From contig JBKUOG010000015.1 in NCBI GenBank assembly GCA_046957575.1, positions 1-64,000 of the forward strand: a DNA stretch of 64,000 nt. The letters run 5' to 3'. Source of the stretch: UMGS1370 sp046957575 (GTDB lineage: Bacteria; Bacillota; Clostridia; Lachnospirales; Lachnospiraceae). This document shows positions 1-7,209 of this stretch, one piece after another. A program made the position numbers and the translations under genes. The notes under the pieces were generated by a model, which worked only from the letters and a program-made list of their open reading frames with translations, was not told the DNA's origin and did no database searches. Every line of letters starts with the position of its first letter. Within the stretch, counting starts at the first letter, position 1.

Positions 1-60
1 TATTACACCAAGACCTCCAACTGTCATCAATTCTAACCATGCAATTTGTATTTCTGTCAT
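1..60 (-). CDS. Partial hypothetical protein, N-terminus only
   Basis: On the minus strand an ATG at 60-58 is preceded by a good ribosome site (GAGGTGATG) and opens a frame that stays open to the window edge. The 20 visible residues begin MTEIQIAWLE and include a Gly-rich VGGLGVI stretch, which may be the start of a membrane segment. I do not recognise the family. It lies downstream of, and in the same direction as, the small membrane-protein gene at 168-455, so the two may be co-transcribed. Confidence 0.4.
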   Translation of the reverse strand, partial: MTEIQIAWLELMTVGGLGVI

Positions 61-167
61 AGTTTCATCACCTCAAATTCAAATTTTTATTGTGCTCTTC
101 CGATTCCATCTTCTTGCCCTTGCGGACAAGAAGCATCTCTCGCTTTCAGCTCGGTCAATTCTTATTT

Positions 168-455
168 TCAAGCAATGACAAACATTAGCCAAACAATAAA
201 GAAAAAACCTATGCCCAGAATGGATAGAATACTAATAAGCATTGTCAAAACAATTCCCCATTGCAGTTTAAATAGCAAAATATTTCTGATACAAAGAATC
301 AGTGAAACGATTTGAACTAACAAAACCATTCCGGCTACAATTCCTATCGGCAAAGATCCAGGATAAAATGAACTTTCCATATACCATACTGCGGTCAAAA
401 TAAAAATAAGGCTTGCCCCAATTGAGGTATACAAATATTTTCTAATATTTTTCAT
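168..455 (-). CDS. Small integral membrane protein, unknown function
   Basis: A 95-residue protein beginning MKNIRKYLYTS. I chose this ATG over an in-frame one 17 codons upstream because AAAGGCGG sits at ribosome-site distance just before it. Three hydrophobic helices are visible: residues about 8-25, 33-55 and 65-92. The first is preceded by basic residues. There are no catalytic motifs. A family cannot be named; small three-helix proteins of this kind are common in Clostridia. It points away from the transposase relic and towards the partial gene at the window edge. Confidence 0.6.
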   Translation of the reverse strand: MKNIRKYLYTSIGASLIFILTAVWYMESSFYPGSLPIGIVAGMVLLVQIVSLILCIRNILLFKLQWGIVLTMLISILSILGIGFFFIVWLMFVIA

Positions 456-635
456 ATATATATTCCGCCTTTCTGCGAAAGGCACCAATGGGGTTATGAA
501 ACCCATTCAATACTTTTCGCTTTTCAAATCTATTTTCCTTCTGTTAAAATTCTTTATAAGACTGATACACTACAGAACACGTGGAGGTAAGTGGCAGGGC
601 TGTATAGCGGCGATCTCGCATATATATATGGCATC

Positions 636-709
636 GGTCATCCGTTAAGGCATCCATGAATGGTGCATACCGTAGCCCGTATTATCTCTTCCAAAGCCGA
701 CGGATGACC
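636..709. repeat. Inverted repeat upstream of the transposase relic
   Basis: GGTCATCCG at 636-644 is the exact reverse complement of CGGATGACC at 701-709, giving a 9-bp stem with a 56-nt loop. The rest of 456-745 has no convincing gene. The structured stretch lies just before recognisable IS110-type coding sequence. It could be the leftover non-coding end of the element, or simply a deletion joint. Confidence 0.45.
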
Positions 710-1754
710 AGTCACTGTCAGTTTTATCACTATAAAATCAGGAGGGTATTTTATTGTCATCCAAAATATACAAAGCCCCAAAAAGGAAACAAGACTGACC
801 GAAAGGATGCAAAATGGATTTGCGATTTATTCATGTGTGAAATGATTAAACCTTCTTTTATTCCACCTGCTGATATTCGCCATTTAAGGGATTTAGTAAG
901 ATACCGTTTCAAGCTTACCTGTATGATTACAGGTGAAAAGAACCGTGCTCAGAATTGTCTTACTGTATCCAATCTTAAGCTGGATGATGTTTTCAGTGAT
1001 GTGTTTGGAAAATCTTCTCGTTCCATTACTGAATATATGCTCACTTATCCAGGGGAACTCTTTGATGTAGCACCTTTCATAGATGGTCAATGTAAAACAC
1101 CTATCGAAGAAATACAAGCTGCCGTTGATGGAGCTATTTCTCCTGAACAAGCTATTAAACTTCGTCAGTGTCTCAACCATATCAATGAATTATCAAAGCA
1201 TCTTGAAGAAATAGAACGGGAAATCCTTCATTTTTCTGATAAATATCAAGCTGCTCTTGACCTAATTCGTACAGTTCCTGGATTTGATAAAAATCCTATG
1301 ACTGTTATCCAAGTCCTTTCCGAAATCGGTGGTGATATGTCTGTTTTCCCCTCAGCCAAGCACCTCGTTTCATGGGCCGGATGTTGTCCACGCAATGATC
1401 AAAGCAAAAAAAATCAAATCAACTCGAATTTCCTGTTCCGGTTCTTATTTTAAACCAGTTCTGGTACAAGTTGCAAATGGTTTATTGTGTTCCAAGAAAC
1501 ATCCTGAAATAACTGATCGTTATAAGCATATAAAATCGCATCGTGGTCACAAGAAAGCCATTATTGCAGTCTGTCATATGCTCCTGACCGCTATCTGGCA
1601 CATACTCTCAGATTTAAAGCCATATACAGCAGAAGGTTTTCTTGAATCATGTCCTGTGAATGAATCAAAAGCATTGACTACTTCACAGGCACTTAATCTA
1701 CTAAAGCAACGTGGCTATGCCATTAAAGATGAGGTTACTTCTGCTATAAATTAG
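656..1754 (+). pseudogene. IS110-family transposase, truncated and frameshifted
   Basis: From about position 745 the translation reads as an IS110-type transposase, with HPKYTKPQKGNKTDRKDAKW and the C-terminal transposase_20 region around VPGF, SEIGGDMSVFPSAKHL and SWAGCCPRND. The gene is broken twice. First, the N-terminal DEDD-type catalytic half is missing: the residues upstream of VFYCHPKYTK do not resemble the family. Second, the frame shifts inside a run of eight A (1406-1413). The remaining C-terminus (IKSTRIS, YFKPVLVQ, HRGHKKAIIAV) continues in another frame to 1754. Removing one A restores the frame. Slippage on the A-run could bridge the shift, but the lost N-terminus makes activity unlikely. 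Confidence 0.85.
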
Positions 1755-1995
1755 GTGCTGTGTCTATATTTACTTTTTGGAAAGCCACCGAAAGATGGCT
1801 TGTTTGTGATGCAATTTACTTTTTCTCTAACCACTGCCTCTTTGTTTCAAACTTTCTCCTTCCAAACTTCTAATTTTTCCGTTAGTTCACAGTGCAGCTC
1901 CATTCCACTTCGCTCTGTTATGTTGCTTTACTATTGTACCATAATTCCAGGAACGTGGAAATAGGCAGTTCGCTTCGCTAATAGCCATAATACAA
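1755..1995. other. Non-coding tail after the transposase relic
   Basis: There is no convincing gene. AAGCCA (1782-1787) and TGGCTT (1796-1801) form a short hairpin just after the transposase stop and may mark the element end or a weak terminator. Short ATTTACTTT-like strings recur near 1778, 1816 and 1995. Open frames here lack ribosome sites and protein-like composition. Confidence 0.4.
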
Positions 1996-2025
1996 TTTAC
2001 TTTCTGTCGGTCTATATGATATACT
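1996..2025 (+). promoter_or_regulatory. Promoter of the NSS transporter gene
   Basis: TTTACT (1996-2001), an 18-nt spacer and TATACT (2020-2025), the latter preceded by TGA to give an extended -10. It lies 36 nt before the transporter ATG at 2061. Confidence 0.55.
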
Positions 2026-2060
2026 AGAGGGACTATGAAAAAATAAGGTAGGACTAGTTT

Positions 2061-3386
2061 ATGGAAAAGAAAAGAGATCTATTTGCATCAAGGTGGGGAT
2101 TTATTCTTGCCTGTATCGGTTCGGCAGTTGGAATGGGCAACATATGGATGTTTCCGACCCGGGTATCCAAGTTTGGAGGAGGCTCCTTTTTGCTGTGGTA
2201 TTTATTTTTCGTGGTTCTGATTGCCTCTACGGGGGTGATTGGCGAGATGAGTTTTGGCCGCGCAACCCGTTCCGGCCCTGTTGATGCATTTGGAAAAGCC
2301 TGCGAATCCAGAGGGAAACGAAAGCTTGGGGAAGCCATTGGCCTGATTCCCGTATTTGGTTCCATGGCGCTTGCCATTGGCTACACCGTAGTAATGGGAT
2401 GGATTTTTAAATATACATTTGGCGCTTTTACCGGAGCAACGCTGTCTCCGTCTTCTGTAGATGAATTTGGCGCAGCGTTTGGAGGAATGGCTTCTTCCTT
2501 CGGAAACAATGGCTGGCAGCTGATTGCAGTAATTGCGGCATTTGCAATTCTGATTCTTGGCGTTGGCGGGGGAATTGAAAAAGCCAACAAAATCATGATG
2601 CCTCTGTTCTTTTTCCTGTTTCTGGGTCTGGGAATTTATATTGGATTCCAGCCTGGGGCAGCAGAAGGATACCGCTATATTTTTCGACTGGACAAGGCGG
2701 CGCTGACAGATCCCAAGGTCATTATTTATGCCATGGGTCAGGCATTTTTCTCTTTGTCAGTCGCTGGAAACGGAACATTAATTTACGGCTCTTATCTCCA
2801 TGACAATGAGGACATTCCGGCTTCCGCCCGCAACGTGGCATTTTTCGACACTCTTGCGGCAACTCTTGCCGCATTTGTCATCATTCCAGCAATGGCGACA
2901 ATGGGGGCACAGCTGGATCAGGGCGGTCCGGGACTGATGTTTATTTTCCTGCCAAGTCTTTTTAAAGGGCTGACCGGCGGAACCGTAATTGCGATGGTAT
3001 TCTTTGTGGCAGTTACATTTGCGGGAATGACTTCTTTAATTAATCTGTACGAAGCGCCTATTGCTACAGTACAGGAAAAATTCCATTTGGGACGGACCCC
3101 TGCCTGTCTGATAGTGGGGACAGCCGGAGCTGCAGTTTCTCTGTGTATTCAGGGGATTGTATCAGACTGGATGGATGTGGTTTCTATTTATATCTGTCCG
3201 CTTGGTGCAGGACTTGCAAGCATTATGTTGTTCTGGGTTTTGGGACGGAAGTTTGTAGAAGCAGAAGTGAACAAGGGAAAAAAGAAGGCGATTGGAAAGT
3301 GGTTCTATCCGTTAGGAAAATATGTGTTCTGCGGAATGTGTATCCTGGTACTGATTGCCGGAGCCGCTATGGGCGGAATCGGCTGA
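2061..3386 (+). CDS. Sodium-dependent transporter, NSS/SNF family
   Basis: A 441-residue polytopic membrane protein of the neurotransmitter:sodium symporter fold (LeuT type), expected to import an amino acid or amine with Na+ across the cytoplasmic membrane. The N-terminus carries the family hallmark WGFILACIGSAVGMGNIW, where the unwound first helix binds Na+ and substrate. The protein has the usual 11-12 membrane helices and no extra domain. The family normally continues GNxWRFP, but here it reads GNIWMFP: the outer-gate arginine is methionine. The gene has its own promoter at 1996-2025 and no obvious partner. Substrate cannot be told from sequence. Confidence 0.9.
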   Translation: MEKKRDLFASRWGFILACIGSAVGMGNIWMFPTRVSKFGGGSFLLWYLFFVVLIASTGVIGEMSFGRATRSGPVDAFGKACESRGKRKLGEAIGLIPVFGSMALAIGYTVVMGWIFKYTFGAFTGATLSPSSVDEFGAAFGGMASSFGNNGWQLIAVIAAFAILILGVGGGIEKANKIMMPLFFFLFLGLGIYIGFQPGAAEGYRYIFRLDKAALTDPKVIIYAMGQAFFSLSVAGNGTLIYGSYLHDNEDIPASARNVAFFDTLAATLAAFVIIPAMATMGAQLDQGGPGLMFIFLPSLFKGLTGGTVIAMVFFVAVTFAGMTSLINLYEAPIATVQEKFHLGRTPACLIVGTAGAAVSLCIQGIVSDWMDVVSIYICPLGAGLASIMLFWVLGRKFVEAEVNKGKKKAIGKWFYPLGKYVFCGMCILVLIAGAAMGGIG

Positions 3387-3441
3387 TTTGTATTTGACCG
3401 ATAAAAAGAGCAGCATAAAAATGGAATACTGACAGGAAAGA

Positions 3442-3478
3442 GCCGCTGCTCCCCAGGTGTTATCTGAGAAGCAGCGGC
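3442..3478. terminator. Hairpin between convergent genes
   Basis: GCCGCTGCT (3442-3450) pairs perfectly with AGCAGCGGC (3470-3478) around a 19-nt loop. It lies between the convergent transporter and high-cysteine genes. There is no clean T-run on either side, so termination is inferred from position. Confidence 0.45.
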
Positions 3479-3492
3479 CCAATGTATGGAAG

Positions 3493-3729
3493 TTAGCAGC
3501 AGATTCCGTTTCCTCCGCCCCAACCGCCGCAGCAGCAGAGCAGAATTAAGATCCACAGGCAGTCTCCGCCAAATCCGCCGCCGCATCCGCAGTTATTTCC
3601 GCAGTTGTTTCCATTTCCCCAACCGCTGCAGCAGAGAATCAGGATCAGGAAAATCAGATTGCATCCGTTTCCGCCTGTATTCTGGCACTCACATCCACAT
3701 CCGCAGTTAGTAGCTGCAACATCGCTCAT
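3493..3729 (-). CDS. Chorion-like high-cysteine small protein
   Basis: A 78-residue protein starting MSDVAATNCGCGCECQ. GGAGG at perfect distance fixes the start at 3729 rather than the in-frame ATG 13 codons upstream. It is dominated by Cys and Gly. Two hydrophobic blocks (NLIFLILILCC and CLWILILLCCC) are separated by Asn/Gly/Cys-rich linkers, and it ends GGWGGGNGICC. This matches what databases call chorion class high-cysteine HCB protein in Clostridia, whose function is not known to me. The alternation of membrane-like and Cys-rich blocks suggests a membrane-associated or self-assembling peptide; that is inference. It is monocistronic. Confidence 0.75.
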   Translation of the reverse strand: MSDVAATNCGCGCECQNTGGNGCNLIFLILILCCSGWGNGNNCGNNCGCGGGFGGDCLWILILLCCCGGWGGGNGICC

Positions 3730-3790
3730 AGTTGAATCCTCCAACAATTTTTGATTACACTCCATCATATGCGCCCCTGCCTGTCACTGT

Positions 3791-3817
3791 TTCCTGAATT
3801 TAGAAAAAATTCAGGAA
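3791..3817. repeat. Perfect 10-bp inverted repeat in a divergent intergenic region
   Basis: TTCCTGAATT (3791-3800) and AATTCAGGAA (3808-3817) flank a 7-nt A-rich loop. It lies between the divergent high-cysteine and alaX genes, directly upstream of the alaX promoter. It could be an operator or a hairpin. Confidence 0.5.
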
Positions 3818-3824
3818 TTCCATG

Positions 3825-3853
3825 TTTACGGAAAATTTGAATCGTAGTATAAT
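3825..3853 (+). promoter_or_regulatory. Promoter of the alaX gene
   Basis: TTTACG (3825-3830), a 17-nt spacer and a perfect TATAAT (3848-3853). Transcription would start near 3860. This excludes the upstream in-frame ATG at 3822 and supports translation from 3888. Confidence 0.6.
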
Positions 3854-3887
3854 GGCGATATTATTTCGGAAAAGAGGTTGGGGGAAA

Positions 3888-5054
3888 ATGGTGCAGAAAC
3901 TGTATTATGAGTTGCCTTATGTGAAATCCTTTCAGTGTATGGTTATCTCCTGCAGACAGGGGAAGAAAGGATACGAAACAGTGCTTGATCGGACCGGTTT
4001 TTATCCGGAAGGCGGCGGGCAGCCGGCAGATACGGGAACTCTGAACGGAATACCGGTTCTGGATGTGCAGGAACAGGAGGGAGAGATTATACATTTTCTG
4101 GAAAGCCCTGTTGAATCGGGCGGCCAGGCTGAAGGAGTGATAGACTGGGACAGGCGGTTTTCCTATATGCAGCAGCATACCGGGGAACATATTCTGTCTG
4201 GGCTGATTCATGAGCGTTTTGGCTACCATAATGTGGGATTTCACATGGGAGCAGAAGAAGTGACCATTGATTTTGACGGAACCATGACAATGGAAGAGGC
4301 AGAAGAACTGGAACTTCTGGCCAATGAGGTGATCTTTGATAATCGGCCAGTAAGGAGCTGTTATCCCAGTGAAGAGGAATTAAAGACGATTCCTTACCGG
4401 AGTAAAAAAGAATTAACCGGACCAGTGCGGATTGTGGAGATTCCTGGCGCGGATACTTGTGCCTGCTGCGGAACCCATGTAGAGCGCACCGGAGAAATTG
4501 GTCTGATTAAGATTACCAGCATGATTCATTATAAAGGCGGAGTCCGCATGACCATTGTGTGCGGACGGCAGGCACTTTACCACTTCAGAGACAGGCAGAA
4601 ACAAATTTTAAAGATTTCCAATCTGCTGTCTGCCAAAGCAGAGGAAGCAGCCCAGGCAGTAGAAAAGCAAAAAGAAGAACTTCAGGCAGCCGCCTATTTA
4701 AATGTCTCCCTTTACCGCCAGCTATTTGAGGCATGGGCCTTAGGATATCCAGAGAGCGATGGTTTGACAATGCTTTGGAAAAAAGGACTTTCCCCGGTAC
4801 AGCTAAGAGAACTGGCTAATCTGTTCTGTCAGGAAAAAAAGGGGGGCGTTGTATTAGCCTGTTCAGAAAAAGAGGGCAGGTATCAGTATGCTCTGGCTGG
4901 CAGGCTAAAAGACGCTAAAGTTCTTGCAGGTGCTTTAAATGCCCGGTTAAACGGCAGGGGCGGAGGCGGCAGTCAGATGGCGCAGGGTACGTTTTTTGCC
5001 GCAAGAGAAGAGATTGAACAGGTGATTTTGGAGGAAATGAATGGACTTAAATAA
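3888..5054 (+). CDS. Alanyl-tRNA editing protein, long AlaX type
   Basis: A free-standing relative of the AlaRS editing domain that hydrolyses mischarged Ser- or Gly-tRNA(Ala) in the cytoplasm. The 388-residue protein has a tRNA-binding beta domain (DRTGFYPEGGGQPADTG, about residues 28-44), a zinc-binding editing site with HTGEH near residue 97 and CACCGTH near 190, and a C-terminal DHHA1-like region ending in a Gly-rich GRGGGGSQMAQG motif. That order matches the long AlaX group. The start is chosen because the promoter lies downstream of the first in-frame ATG. Its end overlaps the next gene by 14 nt, so the two are likely co-translated. Confidence 0.88.
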   Translation: MVQKLYYELPYVKSFQCMVISCRQGKKGYETVLDRTGFYPEGGGQPADTGTLNGIPVLDVQEQEGEIIHFLESPVESGGQAEGVIDWDRRFSYMQQHTGEHILSGLIHERFGYHNVGFHMGAEEVTIDFDGTMTMEEAEELELLANEVIFDNRPVRSCYPSEEELKTIPYRSKKELTGPVRIVEIPGADTCACCGTHVERTGEIGLIKITSMIHYKGGVRMTIVCGRQALYHFRDRQKQILKISNLLSAKAEEAAQAVEKQKEELQAAAYLNVSLYRQLFEAWALGYPESDGLTMLWKKGLSPVQLRELANLFCQEKKGGVVLACSEKEGRYQYALAGRLKDAKVLAGALNARLNGRGGGGSQMAQGTFFAAREEIEQVILEEMNGLK

Positions 5055-6162
5055 AGAAACCATTAAAAAACTGCAGGGACTTATCATCTTTACAGTGGCA
5101 GTGCTGATAGCAGGGGCAAATTACCAAAGGCTGTTTAGGCTGTTTGGAGCAGTGATCAGCATGGCGTTTCCGTTTTTGCTGGGCGGAGCCATTGCCTTTA
5201 TTCTCAATGTTCCCATGCGCAACATTGAAAAATTGTTCCCCAAAAGGGCAGGAAGATGGAAACGGCCTGCGGCTTTAGCTGTCTCAATAGCTTTAGTAGC
5301 GGTGATTCTTCTCACTGTCATTGTAGTAGTAATTCCTCAGATGTGGAGGACGATTTATTCTCTGAAAAGCAGCGTTCCGGCATTTTTTGAGGGCATGCAG
5401 CTATGGCTGGAAAAGTTGTTTGCAGACAATCCCCAGATTATTGCGTGGATCAATACCATTGAGATCGACTGGCAGGAAATGATGCAGGAAATGATCGAGT
5501 TTTTGAAAAACGGCGCCGGTTCTGTACTGTCCACCACATTCTCGGCAGCTGCCAATATTGCAAGCGGCGTTACCTCAATGGGAATCGGAATGGTATTTGC
5601 GATTTATATTCTGCTCCAAAAAGAGACATTGTCTGCTCAGGCAAAAAAAGTCTTAAAGGCATTTCTTCCGGAAAAATGGGAAAGATGGACGATAGAAGTG
5701 GCTGCCCTGACAGAGCGGACATTCAGCAGCTTTCTGGCAGGACAGTGTGTGGAAGCGGTGATTCTGGGAAGCATGTTTTTTGTCACTTTGCTCATTCTCC
5801 GTCTCCCATATGCACTGCTTATCGGAGTACTGATTGCGTTTACAGCGCTGATTCCGGTATTTGGTGCTTTTATCGGCTGCGCAGTGGGGATTTTTCTCAT
5901 GCTGATGGTAAGTCCAATTGATGCACTGATCTTTACAGCTGTGTTTTTTATCCTCCAGCAGATAGAAGGAAATCTGATTTACCCTCATGTGGTAGGCAAT
6001 TCAGTGGGACTGCCTTCTATCTGGGTGCTGGTGGCGGTGACCATTGGAGGAAGCGCCATGGGAATCCTGGGAATGCTGGTATTTATTCCCTTATGTTCTG
6101 TATTTTACAGTCTGTTCCGCGGCATGGTTAATCAGCGTCTGAATGAGAAAGAGAAGAGATAG
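5041..6162 (+). CDS. AI-2E family transporter (UPF0118)
   Basis: A 373-residue membrane protein of the AI-2E/YtvI/PerM family. The layout is typical: two N-terminal helices, a soluble central region (about residues 100-190), then a cluster of helices with the conserved tail around QQIEGNLIYPHVVG and GLPSIWVL near residues 305-330. Some relatives export autoinducer-2 and others act as Na+/H+ antiporters; nothing here decides. The ATG follows GGAGG and overlaps the upstream alaX reading frame. Its last 35 nt overlap the convergent PHP gene. Confidence 0.85.
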   Translation: MDLNKETIKKLQGLIIFTVAVLIAGANYQRLFRLFGAVISMAFPFLLGGAIAFILNVPMRNIEKLFPKRAGRWKRPAALAVSIALVAVILLTVIVVVIPQMWRTIYSLKSSVPAFFEGMQLWLEKLFADNPQIIAWINTIEIDWQEMMQEMIEFLKNGAGSVLSTTFSAAANIASGVTSMGIGMVFAIYILLQKETLSAQAKKVLKAFLPEKWERWTIEVAALTERTFSSFLAGQCVEAVILGSMFFVTLLILRLPYALLIGVLIAFTALIPVFGAFIGCAVGIFLMLMVSPIDALIFTAVFFILQQIEGNLIYPHVVGNSVGLPSIWVLVAVTIGGSAMGILGMLVFIPLCSVFYSLFRGMVNQRLNEKEKR

Positions 6163-7009
6163 GCGGATGTGTCAGCCGTTTTTCAATATCTTCCAATAAA
6201 AGATGGGACAAACGGAGTCCGCCCCGTCCGGTTCCGATGGCAATATCCGGTTTATTAGCGCCATGAAAATCCGAGCCTCCTGTAGGAAGAAGATGATATT
6301 TGCGGGCTATCCCGCGGAGTATGCGGCTTTGCTCCGGCGTTTGGGAAGAGTGGTAGACTTCAAGTCCCATAAGTCCGAGCTGGGAAAGGCGGCAGATCAG
6401 CTTGTCTGTTTCTTCCCATCCAAGTCGGTACTGGACCGGGTGAGCTAATGCCGGGAAGGCATGGTTGTCTGTCAGCACTTTCATGGCATGCTCCGGTGTG
6501 ATTAGTTCTTTTTTCAGGCAGTATTTGCTGCCATACTGCAAATAAGAGGAAAAGGCATCTTTCATAGAGGAGACATACCCTTTTTCTGCCAATGCTCTGG
6601 CAAAATGGGCTCTGGTAATAACAGTGTCGGGATTGCCGGCAGTTAAGTCCTCTTTGGTTATGTCAAAGCCGTCTGCCTGAAAACGGCGAAGCATTTCCTT
6701 ATTGCGCCACAAGCGAACAGATAAAAGTTCCTTTAGTTCATTTGCAAAAGAGGGATCCTGGCAGTTGATAAAGAGTCCCAATATATGAATCTCTTTCCCT
6801 TCATAGACGCAGGACAGCTCTACACCGGGAATTACCCGGACGCCAAGTTCCCTGCCTCTCAAAACCGCAGCAGGAACGCCGGCAACTGTATCATGGTCAG
6901 TCAGGGCAATGGCTGACAGACCGGCTCTATGCGCCTGCTCAGCAACTTCGGCCGGTGAAAGGGTGCCGTCTGAGGCATTAGAATGAACATGAAGATCAAT
7001 ATAGGACAT
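6128..7009 (-). CDS. PHP-domain phosphoesterase
   Basis: A 293-residue polymerase-and-histidinol-phosphatase-fold metal hydrolase. The N-terminus shows the metal ligands DLHVHSNASDGTLSP and ALTDHDT, and the C-terminus shows GGSDFHG. Relatives (YciV/RNase AM type) remove 5' nucleotides from RNA or hydrolyse nucleoside 3',5'-bisphosphate; the exact substrate here is inference. The start at 7009 follows GGAGG at good spacing and replaces a longer frame beginning 18 codons upstream. The 3' end overlaps the convergent AI-2E-type gene by 35 nt. Confidence 0.85.
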   Translation of the reverse strand: MSYIDLHVHSNASDGTLSPAEVAEQAHRAGLSAIALTDHDTVAGVPAAVLRGRELGVRVIPGVELSCVYEGKEIHILGLFINCQDPSFANELKELLSVRLWRNKEMLRRFQADGFDITKEDLTAGNPDTVITRAHFARALAEKGYVSSMKDAFSSYLQYGSKYCLKKELITPEHAMKVLTDNHAFPALAHPVQYRLGWEETDKLICRLSQLGLMGLEVYHSSQTPEQSRILRGIARKYHLLPTGGSDFHGANKPDIAIGTGRGGLRLSHLLLEDIEKRLTHPPISSLSHSDAD

Positions 7010-7150
7010 GGTAAGAACCTCCTTGAAATATCTGGTAATAGAATAGTAACACAATAGTAACATGTTTTCCGAAATAAGTAAATTCTGACGAAAAAATAAT
7101 ATTTATGATAAAAAATTTAATAATTTCGTCATTCCATTTTACACAGAATA

Positions 7151-7159
7151 TGGTATACT
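7151..7159 (+). promoter_or_regulatory. Extended -10 element before the VanW-domain gene
   Basis: TGGTATACT gives a TGn-extended -10 (TATACT at 7154-7159) 50 nt before the start codon. No good -35 hexamer lies at normal distance, which fits an extended -10 promoter. Confidence 0.4.
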
Positions 7160-7209
7160 ACATTCTGTATCATACAGCATAATGTTATATTTAAGAAATA
7201 GGTGAATAT

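Noticed and set aside
1755..1964. Open frame after the transposase
   Set aside because: It begins directly at the transposase stop, has no ribosome site and reads as low-quality hydrophobic sequence.
3822..3887. Longer N-terminus for the alaX product
   Set aside because: A good promoter has its -10 at 3848, downstream of the upstream ATG.
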